Source: Onchocerca volvulus
Taxonomy: Eukaryota; Nematoda; Chromadorea; Rhabditida; Onchocercidae
Assembly (NCBI GenBank): GCA_000499405.2
Contig: HG738140.1
Coordinates: 4,592,171-4,656,170 of the forward strand
Length of the DNA: 64,000 nucleotides
Reading direction: 5' to 3'
Numbering within the stretch: position 1 is the first letter of the stretch; every line of letters begins with the position of its first letter. Shown here in pieces: positions 53,591 to 64,000 of this stretch. The position numbers and the translations under genes are program-made. The notes under the pieces are model-generated. The model ran no database searches and was not told the DNA's origin. It worked only from the letters and a program-made list of their open reading frames with translations.

Positions 53591-54559
53591 TCAGCACTCA
53601 AAATGCAGAAAAGAAACCGATCAATCGAATGAAATTGTAAAGCTGTCCCAAATTATTCATATCATAGCGTCCAACATATATTTTAATGAATATTTGAGAA
53701 TGTTCAAATATTATTAAGGAATTTATTGGGAAAAAATATTAAAAGGGAGGAATATTAAAAAATAATCGAAAACAACTTTTGCCGCTTGTTGAGATAATCT
53801 CTTTAACTGCGGTTGATTTTTAAGAACTATTGATAAATCTCTCATACTTCTTTCAAGTTTTCTGTTTTTTCTTTCTCATCTCTCTAATCTCTTTCGTTAA
53901 ATTTTACAGGAGCTCATGATTAAATAGGCAAATATATTTGAAATCATTGCCAGAAATGAAGTTGTATATCGTTAATGATATAAAATCGGTTAGCATCGTT
54001 TCTCTATCCCTGTAAAATTTTTAAGGAAATATTTTAAAAAAAAAATTGAACAATTAAGGAAAATAACATGGATTGTAAAAATTTGATTCGAGAGATTCTG
54101 CAAAATTTGCATATAAAATTAACGAAAAGTTGTCCAGTAATGCCATGCGATTAGCGTAGATTCGGATGCGTTACAGAATTCATCGTGAACCGCGTTGATT
54201 CTGATTATTGCCAAGACAAAAAAAAAAGCATTAAAGACAAATCACTTTCATTCACTTTTAAATAAAGACAAATCACTTTCACTCACTTTTAAATAAAGAC
54301 AAATCGCTTTCATTCACTTTTAAATTTATTTTATAAGCCTAGTATACATCAAGCAAATATATACCAATGTATCAATGTGTCAATGCATTCCATTACAACG
54401 AGATTGAAACGACTGTATATTCAATCGAATGAATAATATTCAACTTTTCCCACCTAATTTTTATATATCACTTTTTATATACCGAAGTATAAATTCTAAA
54501 CGAAAATAAAAATTATCTGAGCATATATTTTGCCGATCCAAAGATTTGATTATTTGAAA
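53591..54559. other. Repeat-rich stretch between two Helitron pieces
   Basis: Contains a dispersed repeat at about 54040-54310 related to 63050-63380, including three tandem copies of a unit of about 30 bp. It could be the 3' part of the Helitron whose helicase lies just to the right, but no hairpin end was recognised. Confidence 0.5.
54232..54326. repeat. Tandem repeat, three units of about 30 bp
   Basis: The unit AAAGACAAATCACTTTCATT plus CACTTTTAAAT occurs three times in a row with single-base variants. A single related unit is found near 63349. The units touch directly, without spacers. Confidence 0.85.
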
Positions 54560-55700
54560 CAGTTAAAAAAAATTTATTTAATAATTGATATTCCATACAA
54601 TCATCGTTGAAAATGCGTGTGCGTATGCATGTTTCAGTGTCTGTGTAGATATAGAGATTATCCAGTTTGTCGATTTTAGAACATGCAACATGTAATTGCC
54701 CATGTTAAAAGCAATCCTCCTCTAGATCTAAACCACACAATTCTAAAGATTGGCCCTGAGTTTTATTGATGATGACTACAAACGCCAATCGGACTGGGAA
54801 TGGCAATCTCTTAAATTTAAATGGCATATTCGTTGGAACCATGAGAATTCGAGAAATGAGGATATCTTCACTTTTGAAAGATCTTGTCAAGATTATTGTT
54901 TCACGCTCATTAGTTTTTTTATCGCAGGCCGCGTGTCGTTGCAAAGTTTTAGCTAATTGATATTTCGCAACATGATAATTGGCGCGCCTTTCCTAGCTCT
55001 TGAAGTGAATTCAAAAATTCTGTTGGGTAATTTTCATTTGTTTCCAAACAGTACCAATGGACTTGTATGTGACTATCTTGCTTTGAATGTTGGGCTTGAT
55101 AATATTGTTATGTTCGTAGACGAGTTTGTTCTTGGCCGCAAGAATAGCTCATTCAATCAGCCAATCATGATTCTTATAATTGATTAAAATATTGGGAGAA
55201 AATTTTTCAATTAATTCTTCTGACATCACGGAATTGGAGTAGCTATGAGTCAACAAAATTGTCCTGAGGTCAGATCAATGTCACTTTTCCGTTCCTAATT
55301 TTTAGCAATTGATGTGCGAATATCTCAGCTAATCGATCGTTTTGCAGTTGGCCACGCATATTTGTAGTTAATTTTAACGTTTTTACGTGTCGCTACAATG
55401 CAGAGTATTTCAAGCAAGCATTTGTTTCGTTTAGTGATGTCGATCGAGGATTTACGGATTATGTTTGCCTGAAATTTTCTGCAAGCAATATCATTGCGTT
55501 CGCAAATTGTCTGATATTTTTTGCAAATTTTGCATGATCGATTAAGAGTCTTTGTGCTCCACTGTGCATTCATCCGATATAATAAGTTTACATTTTTGCA
55601 ATATTTTTTCCATGCTGGATGCTGTTAGAATAAAAATTCTGATCAAATTGTAATTTCGACTGTAGATTGATTGGATTGAAAATTGCTTCTTGCTATTGTC
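54560..55700 (-). pseudogene. Broken Helitron helicase (Pif1-like) remnant
   Basis: Read on the minus strand in several frames. Pieces in order: KCKLIISDEC (Walker B region, usually WDEC), LKLTTNMRGQLQNDRLAE, an AILAAKNKLV and VTYKSI block, GAPIIMLRNIN, then VPTNMPFKFKRLPFPVRLAF, INKTQGQSLELCGLDLE and HGQLHVACSKI. This order and wording match the C-terminal helicase half of Helitron proteins. At least four in-frame stops and frameshifts break it, for example a stop between CF and HGQ. The ATP-binding Walker A loop was not found. It cannot be functional. Confidence 0.85.
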
Positions 55701-56847
55701 ATTCTGCTAGGTCAGCAATAGACTTTCTTGAGTTTAAAAAGTATTATACACAATATGGCCTCATGCAATAGTAAGGAGTAAATGAATAATACACGGTAAA
55801 TATACCAACAGCCGTTTTCTGTTGAATTGCCGTTTATAATGTTTTGAAATTATTTAAACATTGGATTAGAACTGAATTGCCGCTGATACTGATTATTCGC
55901 GTTGCAGAATCAATGCTTATAAGTCTATTCGATGATGCTAACGAGATTGATCTTGCTGCTCCGAAAGTTTCTTTTTCTATGGATCATTCTTGGTATTGAC
56001 AATTGGCGGAGGTCTGCAGTACATTAGCCATATAAAAGATTGGCTATAAGGACTAAGGATAAGATGGACAATTCTCACAAGCCTCAGTCCTTGTAAAATT
56101 CCTGAAGGTTAATATCTAAACATTTCACATGATGCCTATAAACTCTTATAACAAATTGGAAGGTGCGGGAAAAAAGGCCTTTGTGCTCAGATGTAGATAT
56201 GTGAATTATTTGCCTGAGAAATATTATAAATTTCTTATATTTCGGTTTTATCTACAATTTTCCTACAACGATCATCGGAGATTTCTTAAGAAAAAGTCAT
56301 GTGATCAGAAGATATTTTCATAATAATTGTATTGCCACTTTCAAAAGTGCCATTATTCAATTGTTTAGCGAATTATGTGTAAAATTTCCAACCTGTATGA
56401 TGTGTTCTGTTGAAGTGTATTACGTATAATATAAGCCTATGCCCTTCTAAATTTTCACTACATTTGATTGTTATTCCTGCATCAGCAAAATATTTAAAAA
56501 TGAAAGAATTTTTATAAACCATGGTATTTTCCCTAATTATTCAATCTTTTTTTTTCAAATATTTCGTTAAAAATTTGACAGAAAGTTTGATAAAGAAACG
56601 ATGCCATCCGACTTTATATCATTAATGACTTGCAACTTTGTTCCTTACAATAATTTCAAATATATTTGCTTACTTAATTATGAACTCCTGCAAAATTCAC
56701 CGAAAAGAGATAAAGAGATGACAAAGAAGAAAAAAGAATAACTTGAAAGAAACGAGGGAAAATATACGAATAGTTAGAAATTAACTGGCAGCTCAAAGGG
56801 ATTATTACAGTAATCGATAGAAATTTTCAAATATTTTTGAATATTCT
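55701..56847. other. Unassigned sequence right of the helicase remnant
   Basis: Slightly less AT-rich than its surroundings from 55.7 to 56.2 kb, so it may be more of the decayed Helitron. No motif could be assigned with confidence. Confidence 0.4.
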
Positions 56848-57428
56848 TCCCTCCTAATGCTATTTTAATACCTTTTTCATAATAATTTCCCAGTAATATT
56901 TACATTTTTCAAATATTCATCTGCAAAATATTATGTTGAAAGTTATGATACGAATAATTGGATGTTGTGATATGAATAATTAGGGATAACTTCACGATTT
57001 CATGCAGATGAATGATTTCTTCTCTTCATTTTCTTAGTTAATAATCATTTATACATTAACGAAAAGTTGGAGGAGTTCTTTCCCAGCTGTTTTCAATAAC
57101 ATCATTTCACTACCAAGTTATCTCGTTAAAAAATATGTTTGCAATCGTCAATGAATTGATATGAAAAAACAGGAGAAGTTTTAGCAGCTTCAAAAACAAC
57201 AGCAACAGCTTGCATGATCTTTGTTTCCATCCATTTTCAGTTTTGCTTTTTTGTTTTGCCTTTTTTTCACATTGTTTTTCCACGCGTACCTCTCATAGTG
57301 AAGTCATTCTAAAGGAAAGAGTCGTAATAAGGCATGGGATTTTTTTGTTAGCTTCTCATTAATCAGCTAATAAATATATTCACTTGAAAGAGAGAGAAAA
57401 AAAAAGGCAAATTATTTGTTATATTATT
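56848..57428 (+). repeat. Diverged duplication, left copy
   Basis: Shares ordered blocks with 58125-58580: AGTTATGATACGAATAATTG, TAATAATCATTTATA, TTCAATAACATCATTT, then AGCTTCTCATTAATCAGC and AAATATATTCACTTGAAAGA. Both copies lie in the same orientation. The left copy is longer because it contains extra sequence in the middle. No coding frame was found. Confidence 0.75.
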
Positions 57429-58124
57429 GTCGTAGAAATTGCGAGAATGAAAGAAGAAAAACAGCGATTGTTTTAAATTTGAATTGCGTATTTGATGTAG
57501 TTAATTATGAAATCATTTTTTGTCTATTAAGTTAGTGAGTTTTAAAAAAAGAATTCTCTTTCATCATGCGCCAACAAAGGTGCGTACTCCTACAACAACA
57601 AGGAGCTTTCTTGTAGCCCGAAAATGATATCAGGATTTTCCATCCACGAAGAAGTAGAAGATTCTGAGCACAAAAATCATTTCAAAAGTTGGGCACCACG
57701 AGCTCGGCTGAATGGTGCAACTCGGATTTTGAATTTTTCGTTTATTGCATAACCATATCTATAAAATCTAAAAATTTTCTGAATTTTAGATAATTTCAGA
57801 GGGCTATGTTATGATAAACATACCAAATAATTATAAATATAAAATAAATGTATCAAGGAAATCATGTATGGCAGAATAAAGAATTTTCATTGAATTTTTC
57901 CACTAAAATTGCTGTAACAAAGCAGATTTTCGAAAAAAAAAAAAAGTAAAAAAAGTCTATTATCTTGCTGCCATAGATCATTAACGACATCTGAAATACG
58001 ATCGATGAAATCACAGATTCATTGTCATGTAGAAAGATTGAAACAAAGTAATGCAAACAGTTAATAATGATACAAAGCTGTCAATTTGATGTTTATTCGA
58101 CCTGAATATTTTGATTTTTCTTTT

Positions 58125-58580
58125 TCCTTCTAATTTTATTCTAAAATCTTTTTCATAACAATTTCCTAATAATATTTATATTTTTCAAATATTAATCTGC
58201 AATATATTATTTGAAAGTTATGATACGAATAATTGGATGTTGTGGTATGAATAATTAGGGACAGCTTTCTGATTTCATTCGGATGAGCGGTTTCTTTCCA
58301 GTATTCTGATGGCTAATAATCATTTATATATTTATAAAAAGGAGTTTTTTACAACCGTATTCAATAACATCATTTTATTATTAAGATATATGGTCAAAAA
58401 TATGATCGCAAATGTTAATTCTTCGTGATGCATTTAACCAGTATTGAATTGATATGGAAAAAACAGAAGACATTTCTTGCATATTCTTTGTATTCATCTT
58501 TATTTTTTCTTCAGCTTCTCATTAATCAGCTAATAAATATATTCACTTGAAAGAGATAAAGCACATTACTTGTTATATTG
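58125..58580 (+). repeat. Diverged duplication, right copy
   Basis: Counterpart of 56848-57428 with clear but imperfect similarity, so it is older than the 905-bp duplication nearby. It ends shortly before a pair of short palindrome-containing repeats. Confidence 0.75.
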
Positions 58581-58608
58581 TAACGCAGGATATCATAGAA
58601 TTTGAAGA

Positions 58609-58663
58609 ATCATCGATGATTCATCCGAACTTTTCCTGAAAGATCATCGATGATTTATCCGAA
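58609..58663. repeat. Two 21-bp direct repeats containing a 12-bp palindrome
   Basis: ATCATCGATGAT followed by TCATCCGAA (58609-58629) or TTATCCGAA (58643-58663). Unit starts are 34 bases apart. The palindrome could bind a dimeric protein, but no function is known. Confidence 0.75.
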
Positions 58664-59940
58664 TTTTTTCTGTTTCTTCACGTTGTGCTTCGATTGACAT
58701 GAATCTAAGTGTCATAGTTGTTCATATAATATGCTTATATTCCTATACCACTTATTGCTAACATTAATGATTTGCAGATGTAACGTACGATACATCATTC
58801 GTACGTTCCTTATTCTGTCTTTCATTTTAATCTTTCTATTTAATATTATTGAATTTTTTATGAAATTTTATTTGTTTCATTACAAAATACTTTTCAAATC
58901 TCTATGCTTGAAACATAATTCACAGCAATATAGTAACATCAGATTTCTTTGGAAGTTTGTAATTATCATGGAATATTTAGATTGCTATTGTATAAGCTAA
59001 CTTTAAATCGAAATATATTATCGTCATATCGGTTAACTTTGCAAATAGCTCCTTTGATGGATTAAAATCATATTTTTGTTGTTGAAATTCTACTGTTTAT
59101 TTTTGACAGTAATGCATTTGTCGTTATTGGTTTTTTTATCAACATCTTGATTGCTGAAAATGAAATCTTTCCGGTCTTTCGCCCTCCTGATCCTTTCCAG
59201 AATCTTGATTCGTTTCTTCTATTGGTATATCTGTTTTCTGAACACATTTCAATGGCTTTCTTCGAACTTTCAATATTTAGAAGCAATTCAAACAATAAAT
59301 AATCCATCCAACTCATATTGTTGTCTTCATCGTTTTTCGAACATAATCAAATTTGCCATTACAACAAATAGAAGTGGGAATTTTCTTACGTCTATTATCG
59401 TATTTTTGTTTATTCCATTCTATTCTTCCAACAAAAAAATTCACTCCAATAAATCTCCTTTTTAAGTGAAACAAAGCAAAGAAAGCAAATAAATAGAAAG
59501 TTCTTGGCTTTTTTTTTTTGAATTTATAAAGCAGAAACGAAAAGTTCAGTTTAAATGAAGAAATTTATGCTCGCTTATAAGAATTTATCCTCAGTGCCTT
59601 ATAAATATATGCAAGTAATTTTAAAGCTCTTTATTTATTCTGAATTTCAGACGAGTAAATATTGTACATTTTAATATTTATTATGATTTGGATCAGTTCT
59701 ATATTGTGTGCCTGATAGTAACCCTTTTTTCTGACAATCATATGATTTAATTAAAAAAATTTACCTATCTTGCAGAATCATGTCAAAATATGCAGCAATG
59801 AGCAGTTCTATTGATCTAATCATTTCATTTAAAAGTTGCTTGATTGACGCTTCTTTTCACGTCAACAATTGATTTTGTTGTAAACAACGCAGCATCTGAA
59901 GTGTGAAAGTGTGAACATCGTAGTAAGTAAAGACGAATAA
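58664..59940. other. Region upstream of the receptor gene
   Basis: AT-rich sequence. It holds a hydrophobic 89-codon frame at 58731-59000 (+) and an 82-codon basic frame at 59068-59316 (-), neither with a recognised domain. It probably includes the promoter of the receptor gene. Confidence 0.4.
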
Positions 59941-61958
59941 ATGGTAAAAGCAATCATTTTTATTTTATGTTCATGTGCATATTTATTTATCGGTACACTG
60001 CTCATATTGGTCAATATTCCTATCTTTCTACTTGTGATTACGCGTGAAGCACTAAGGTCAACCGATTTATCTTATTAAGATACTATGAAAATTTCCTTTG
60101 TACGTAGTTTCGTGAACAAGTTTTACTGAAAAATGTCTGATAAATAAGACATAAGTATTTCAAATTATCAATTCAAGTATGGAAGACACTCCAAAAGAGT
60201 ACACAGATAAAATGTGGACAAATTTAAATATTTCAGGAATACTTACTTAGTTCCTGCAGCTGTATTTCTCAATAATGGATTTACCGGAATCAGCGCAGTA
60301 TCAGTGGGAATAAAACGATTAATCATTTATCGTGATGGAGAACAATTTATTGATCACCACGAATGTGTGCTGGATGTTTGTTTATTTTCTTTCGTAATTG
60401 CAAGTTTTAAACAAAAGAAAAAACAAATAAAAGAAAAAAGAATGATCAAGAATTCTAAGTCGCTAGACACAATGCAGAAATCATTCAATCCACCAAAGCG
60501 GTTTGTCCTCCTCAAAAGAATGCTCAGTCAATAAATATAATGGTTATGAATTCAAAAAATAAAATTTCAGGTGACTATCCTTCTTCTAGCAGCATATTTT
60601 GTCGATGGATTCAGTTTGTTAATGAATAGCACAGAAAGACTTTGTGTTGTTGCATTTCCATTATATTATTATTTTCATAGCATACGAATAAGTTATTTAT
60701 TAATTATCGCACAATATGTTATTACCATCATTGCGATCACTTCTGTCGCTGTTGCAAGTTTAATTCAATCGAGTCGACGCATATCGAATTTCTGCTTGTA
60801 CGCAAGGATTAGTATATTCATTGCTTTAAATAAATGAAAGATTTTTTTCTCCTTACTATATTTTCGATTATCTTAACCATTACAATCAGATAACTTTCAA
60901 ATTAGTGCATAAATGCATGTTGACATTATTCATAATATTATTAAGTGATTCCTTCACTTCCAAAATCTATAAGAAGTTAACTCTTGCAGCCTAAGCGCTA
61001 CATATTCACAACGATTTTATTTCGCTTCGCTACAACTGAGCTCCGCGGCTACATTGCTGAGTATTGTCTTTATGATCATTGTTGTCATCACTCTAAAAAA
61101 GTATAACTTAAAAACCTCTAACTTTAATAAGATTCATCGTCATGTCAAGTTTTCACTCAGTGCATTCAGCTGGACATGATATTTATCAGATTAATTTAAC
61201 TTTTTCATTAAAAATTATAAAGTGTTCCAGCATTCTATTACATGAATATTTTAACTAATTGACAATGAAATTGCTAGTATGTTAACATCAAAGTAATCCG
61301 ATTACTTCCTAACACAAATTAACATACAAAACAATAAGCATTGGACAAAAATTTTTAAAAATTGCATACATCATTTTAATCATATTATTATTACTTTCAG
61401 GAAGTTCGGTGTACGTAACCTTACAAGTCATTCAAATAATTGTGATTTGTCACATTTTCTCAAGAATCAAAAGCGATATACCCATACAGCACTAATTTCT
61501 TGTTGCTTTACATTTTGTATGTACCTATATTCAAATTTTCATGAACAGTTCTGACAAAGGCGAAACTATTTTAATATTAACGAGACATTACTATTCTATA
61601 AGATTTTAAGGCATAAGTTTAATTCATGATTTCTTTCATCAGCTGATGGATATAAATTGCTTGAACTTGGATTTATCTATCTAGTAAAAAAGTTTTATCA
61701 TGTTACGCTAATCTTACAGTTCTTGTCGTGGTACCATCAATCATGGAAGATATTTACACAATGGATTTTTCTTCGAAGGCGCAAATCATTTTGGTATCTT
61801 GCATGTATTTGCGTATGCTTAATTCCTTCAATATGGCAGTAGTATTTTTGTATCGTCAAAAAGATTTTCGACATACTGCAATTCAATGCTTCAAAAACTT
61901 ATTCTATAAACGGAAGCCTAATGTTCAGCCAATCGCAGTTATTGCTTTTGGAGGATAA
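59941..61958 (+). CDS. Seven-transmembrane receptor (nematode serpentine, srsx-like)
   Basis: Six exons (59941-60056, 60237-60375, 60571-60797, 60990-61100, 61401-61516, 61720-61958) join with all phases closing to 315 aa, a normal length for a nematode serpentine receptor. TM1 is about 4-30 (GTLLILVNIPIFLLV) and TM2 about 42-66. TM3 (about 86-108) ends ERLCVVAFP in the place of DRY. TM4 (about 122-145) is followed by a loop Cys (SNFC) that can pair with the Cys before TM3. TM5 is about 172-195. A basic loop (NQKRYTHTA) leads into TM6 (VVVPSI). TM7 reads LNSFNMAVVFLY followed by RQKDFR, the expected helix-8 region. Ligand unknown; chemosensory or peptide receptors are the usual members. The exon 1 donor (GTCAAC) is weak. 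The srsx assignment is tentative. Confidence 0.83.
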
Positions 61959-62133
61959 ATAAATCAAACCATTTTTGTATTTGAAAGGAATTGTTTTACG
62001 ACTGCATGTTTTCTTTAATGAAGATTTTGTTAAGAAATTCTGAAAACAAATTTTCTTTATTTCTATATAATGCAGCATATTGTGTAACTGCCACTTAGAA
62101 GAAGCTTTGGCATACCTCTCAAAAAGAAAAAAA
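61959..62133. other. Short 3' flank of the receptor gene
   Basis: AATAAA overlaps the stop codon (61958-61963). An A-rich stretch at about 62120-62145 marks the start of the duplicated block. Confidence 0.4.
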
Positions 62134-63038
62134 AAGAAAAAAAAAGGAATTGATTGCCCCATTTTCACTATCATTACAAATTGATACTTTGGTAAATAAA
62201 TTTTAGAAACTGAAGATTTTTCTTTTTTTTTTTCAAATTTAAATTAAAGAATATTTCCAATTACCTCTTTTTTTTTCAACATTTCAGCAAAAACTAATAT
62301 TTTATATTTGATCTTTATTGATACAAGTATATTTTTCATCAAAATAAAAAATTCTATATTAAATTCTATAAATAAATGAATGAAAAAAACAAAAAACAAA
62401 AGAAGATTGAATGAAGTGCACGAAAAAATGATAATCAATTATTTGTTATCTGTTTGTAGAAAATGAAAAAAAAGAATATGAAAATTGAAGAAGAATAATC
62501 TCCCGCAGATATAACCATATTGGCTGATAAAATCATTCAATTTTCATCGAATATTTATTCTATGTTTGATGAAAATTAGAAATTTCATCATTCCGGAAAA
62601 TTTTTACGAAATAGATGATGACAATGATGAATAATATTTAAAAGACAACTGATCGATTAATACCATTCTAATAACAATTTCCATCTTTTTCTTATCTTTC
62701 AAAATTTTCACCAAATACAAATGAAAAGACATCTGCTATGTGATCTTTTTAAAATTGATCTTTCTGTTCATTTAATTTCTTCGTTTTTATAACATTTTCG
62801 AAATTTTACATGAAATAAATTTGGAATAATATATGTTGAAATGATATGAGGAAATTTTAAAAATTTAACAAATAATATATACTTTATTGTCTTTTTCCAT
62901 TTTCTTTCCTCATTATTAATAAATATAGCTTCTCTCTATATTTCTGCATTTTCTACCTATAATATTACCATTTTAGCTTAATTTAAATTATATTAATAAA
63001 ATAGAGCTAATAAAATTCAATAAGCTTAGGTCAATAAG
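62134..63038 (+). repeat. Duplicated block, copy B (about 905 bp)
   Basis: Nearly identical to copy A at 46671-47574 and in the same orientation, offset by 15463-15464 bases. It starts in an A-rich run and ends at TCAATAAG, where it directly joins a second repeat family. Confidence 0.9.
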
Positions 63039-63390
63039 AAAAATTGAATAATGAAGGAAAGTACGATGGACTATAAAGATTTGATTCAGAGAAGTTCTGC
63101 AAAATTTGCAAAAAAAAAAAAAGAAAAATTACTCAGTAATGCCATGAGGTTAGCGCAGATTCGGATTAAATGAATTACAGAACTCGTCATGAATTATATG
63201 CTGATATGTACATGTGGTACTTAATGATGTCCTATGAGATACTTATCGATGTCTTATAATACTTATCTACTATTTATCATTTCTGTAATGTCATAAATTG
63301 CATAAAAGTTTATGTTAATTCTCATTATTGTCAAGGTAAACAAAGCAATGAAGACAAATTACTTTTATTCACTTTCATTAAATAGTGACC
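63039..63390 (+). repeat. Dispersed repeat, second copy
   Basis: Related to 54040-54310 in the same orientation. Shared blocks include GATTTGATTC, TTCTGCAAAATTTGC, AGTAATGCCATG, GATTCGGAT and AAGACAAATTACTTT. It contains an insertion with two similar units (TGTACATGTGGTACTTAATG and a TACTTATCGATG stretch). The left edge coincides with the end of copy B. Confidence 0.65.
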
Positions 63391-64000
63391 ATTGCCATGA
63401 GAAATCCATAATATGGCAATGAGATTATCGTAAAAGATTATCCCGCTTAATTCTGTGGGAAGAAATGACGAAGGAAATGTAAAATGTTACAACGAGATGA
63501 TCATGCGAATAATTTAATTTTACGATTATTTCAACATTTTATTTCTACAAATTTTTGGAAATTTATGAATCTATACGATTGGCTATCTTCAATCCTATAA
63601 TTACGATTAATCTTGTTATTTTGCACTGATCAGATGTGTTGAAATCTTTGATTTCACTATTCAGTTCTTCATTTCATGCCATTTTTGAAACTCGATTGGA
63701 ACATCAAATGTTATGTCATCATTTGATTATTTGTTCATCGATGTTTTTAACATTATGCTTGCTGTCATCTTTCATTTCATTTTTTTTTTTATTTAATTCA
63801 TTCTTTTGAAATTTACGTACTGAAACTCTATTGTCAAAAATTAAGTCGTGCTTTTCAAAAGATATTTCAATTTAGAATTTCAAAGGTTTGTTTTTCAAAA
63901 TTATAGTCGATATTCCGAGTTAATATCGTAAATTTATTACAATATAAAGTTTGAAATGATCGAAGCATTACTCATTACTTAGAAATAAATATTTGTCTTC
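63391..64000. other. Right edge, nothing recognised
   Basis: AT-rich sequence without an open frame, repeat family or RNA gene that could be named. Confidence 0.5.

Noticed and set aside
54232..54326. Regular repeats as a possible CRISPR array
   Set aside because: Units touch without spacers and the genome is eukaryotic.
58731..59000. Hydrophobic 89-codon frame as another receptor
   Set aside because: It lacks recognisable receptor motifs (ERL/DRY-like or TM7 signature), and the hydrophobic residues follow from T-rich codons.

Overview
The window is a stretch of a nematode nuclear genome. It is very AT-rich with long homopolymer tracts. Its genes are split into many small exons with AG|GT-type junctions, TTTCAG-like acceptors and frequent GTTAGT donors. 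Acceptor-like sites a few dozen bases before three start codons look like spliced-leader trans-splice sites. The protein set (SARA, MKS-3/meckelin, SYD-1, a serpentine receptor) and the composition fit a spirurid or filarial-type parasitic nematode, but the species is inference.

Layout. Positions 517-1669 (+) hold the last three exons of an SH2-domain protein whose start lies outside the window. It converges on a complete 20-exon SARA-type FYVE protein (2462-11575, -; 1221 aa). After 2.5 kb without genes comes a complete 12-exon meckelin/MKS-3 gene (14097-21850, -; 949 aa), with a near-perfect RFX/DAF-19 X-box about 310 bp upstream of its ATG. After another 3.5 kb comes a complete 16-exon SYD-1 gene (25381-42800, -; 999 aa) with PDZ, C2 and RhoGAP-like domains. 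Exon phases close exactly in all three reconstructions. From 42.8 to 59.9 kb there is no convincing gene: the region holds simple repeats, decayed Helitrons and duplicated blocks. A six-exon seven-transmembrane receptor (59941-61958, +; 315 aa) follows, then a repeat-rich right edge.

Mobile and repeated DNA. A Helitron family with similar inverted sequences at both ends and a 3' hairpin is present in several states: a copy with decayed N-terminal coding sequence inside an mks-3 intron, a compact non-coding copy in a syd-1 intron with A/T insertion flanks, an inverted copy at 52.5-53.6 kb, a miniature copy at 49.1 kb and a broken helicase remnant at 54.6-55.7 kb. A block of about 905 bp occurs twice in direct orientation, nearly identical, 15.5 kb apart, bracketing the Helitron-rich region and the receptor gene.

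The main genes act in separate pathways: endosomal TGF-beta/Smad signalling (SARA), the ciliary transition zone (MKS-3), presynaptic assembly (SYD-1) and chemosensory or peptide signalling (receptor). Spacing gives no sign of an operon. All gene models were read by eye; a few splice sites are flagged as uncertain. No RNA gene or CRISPR array was seen.
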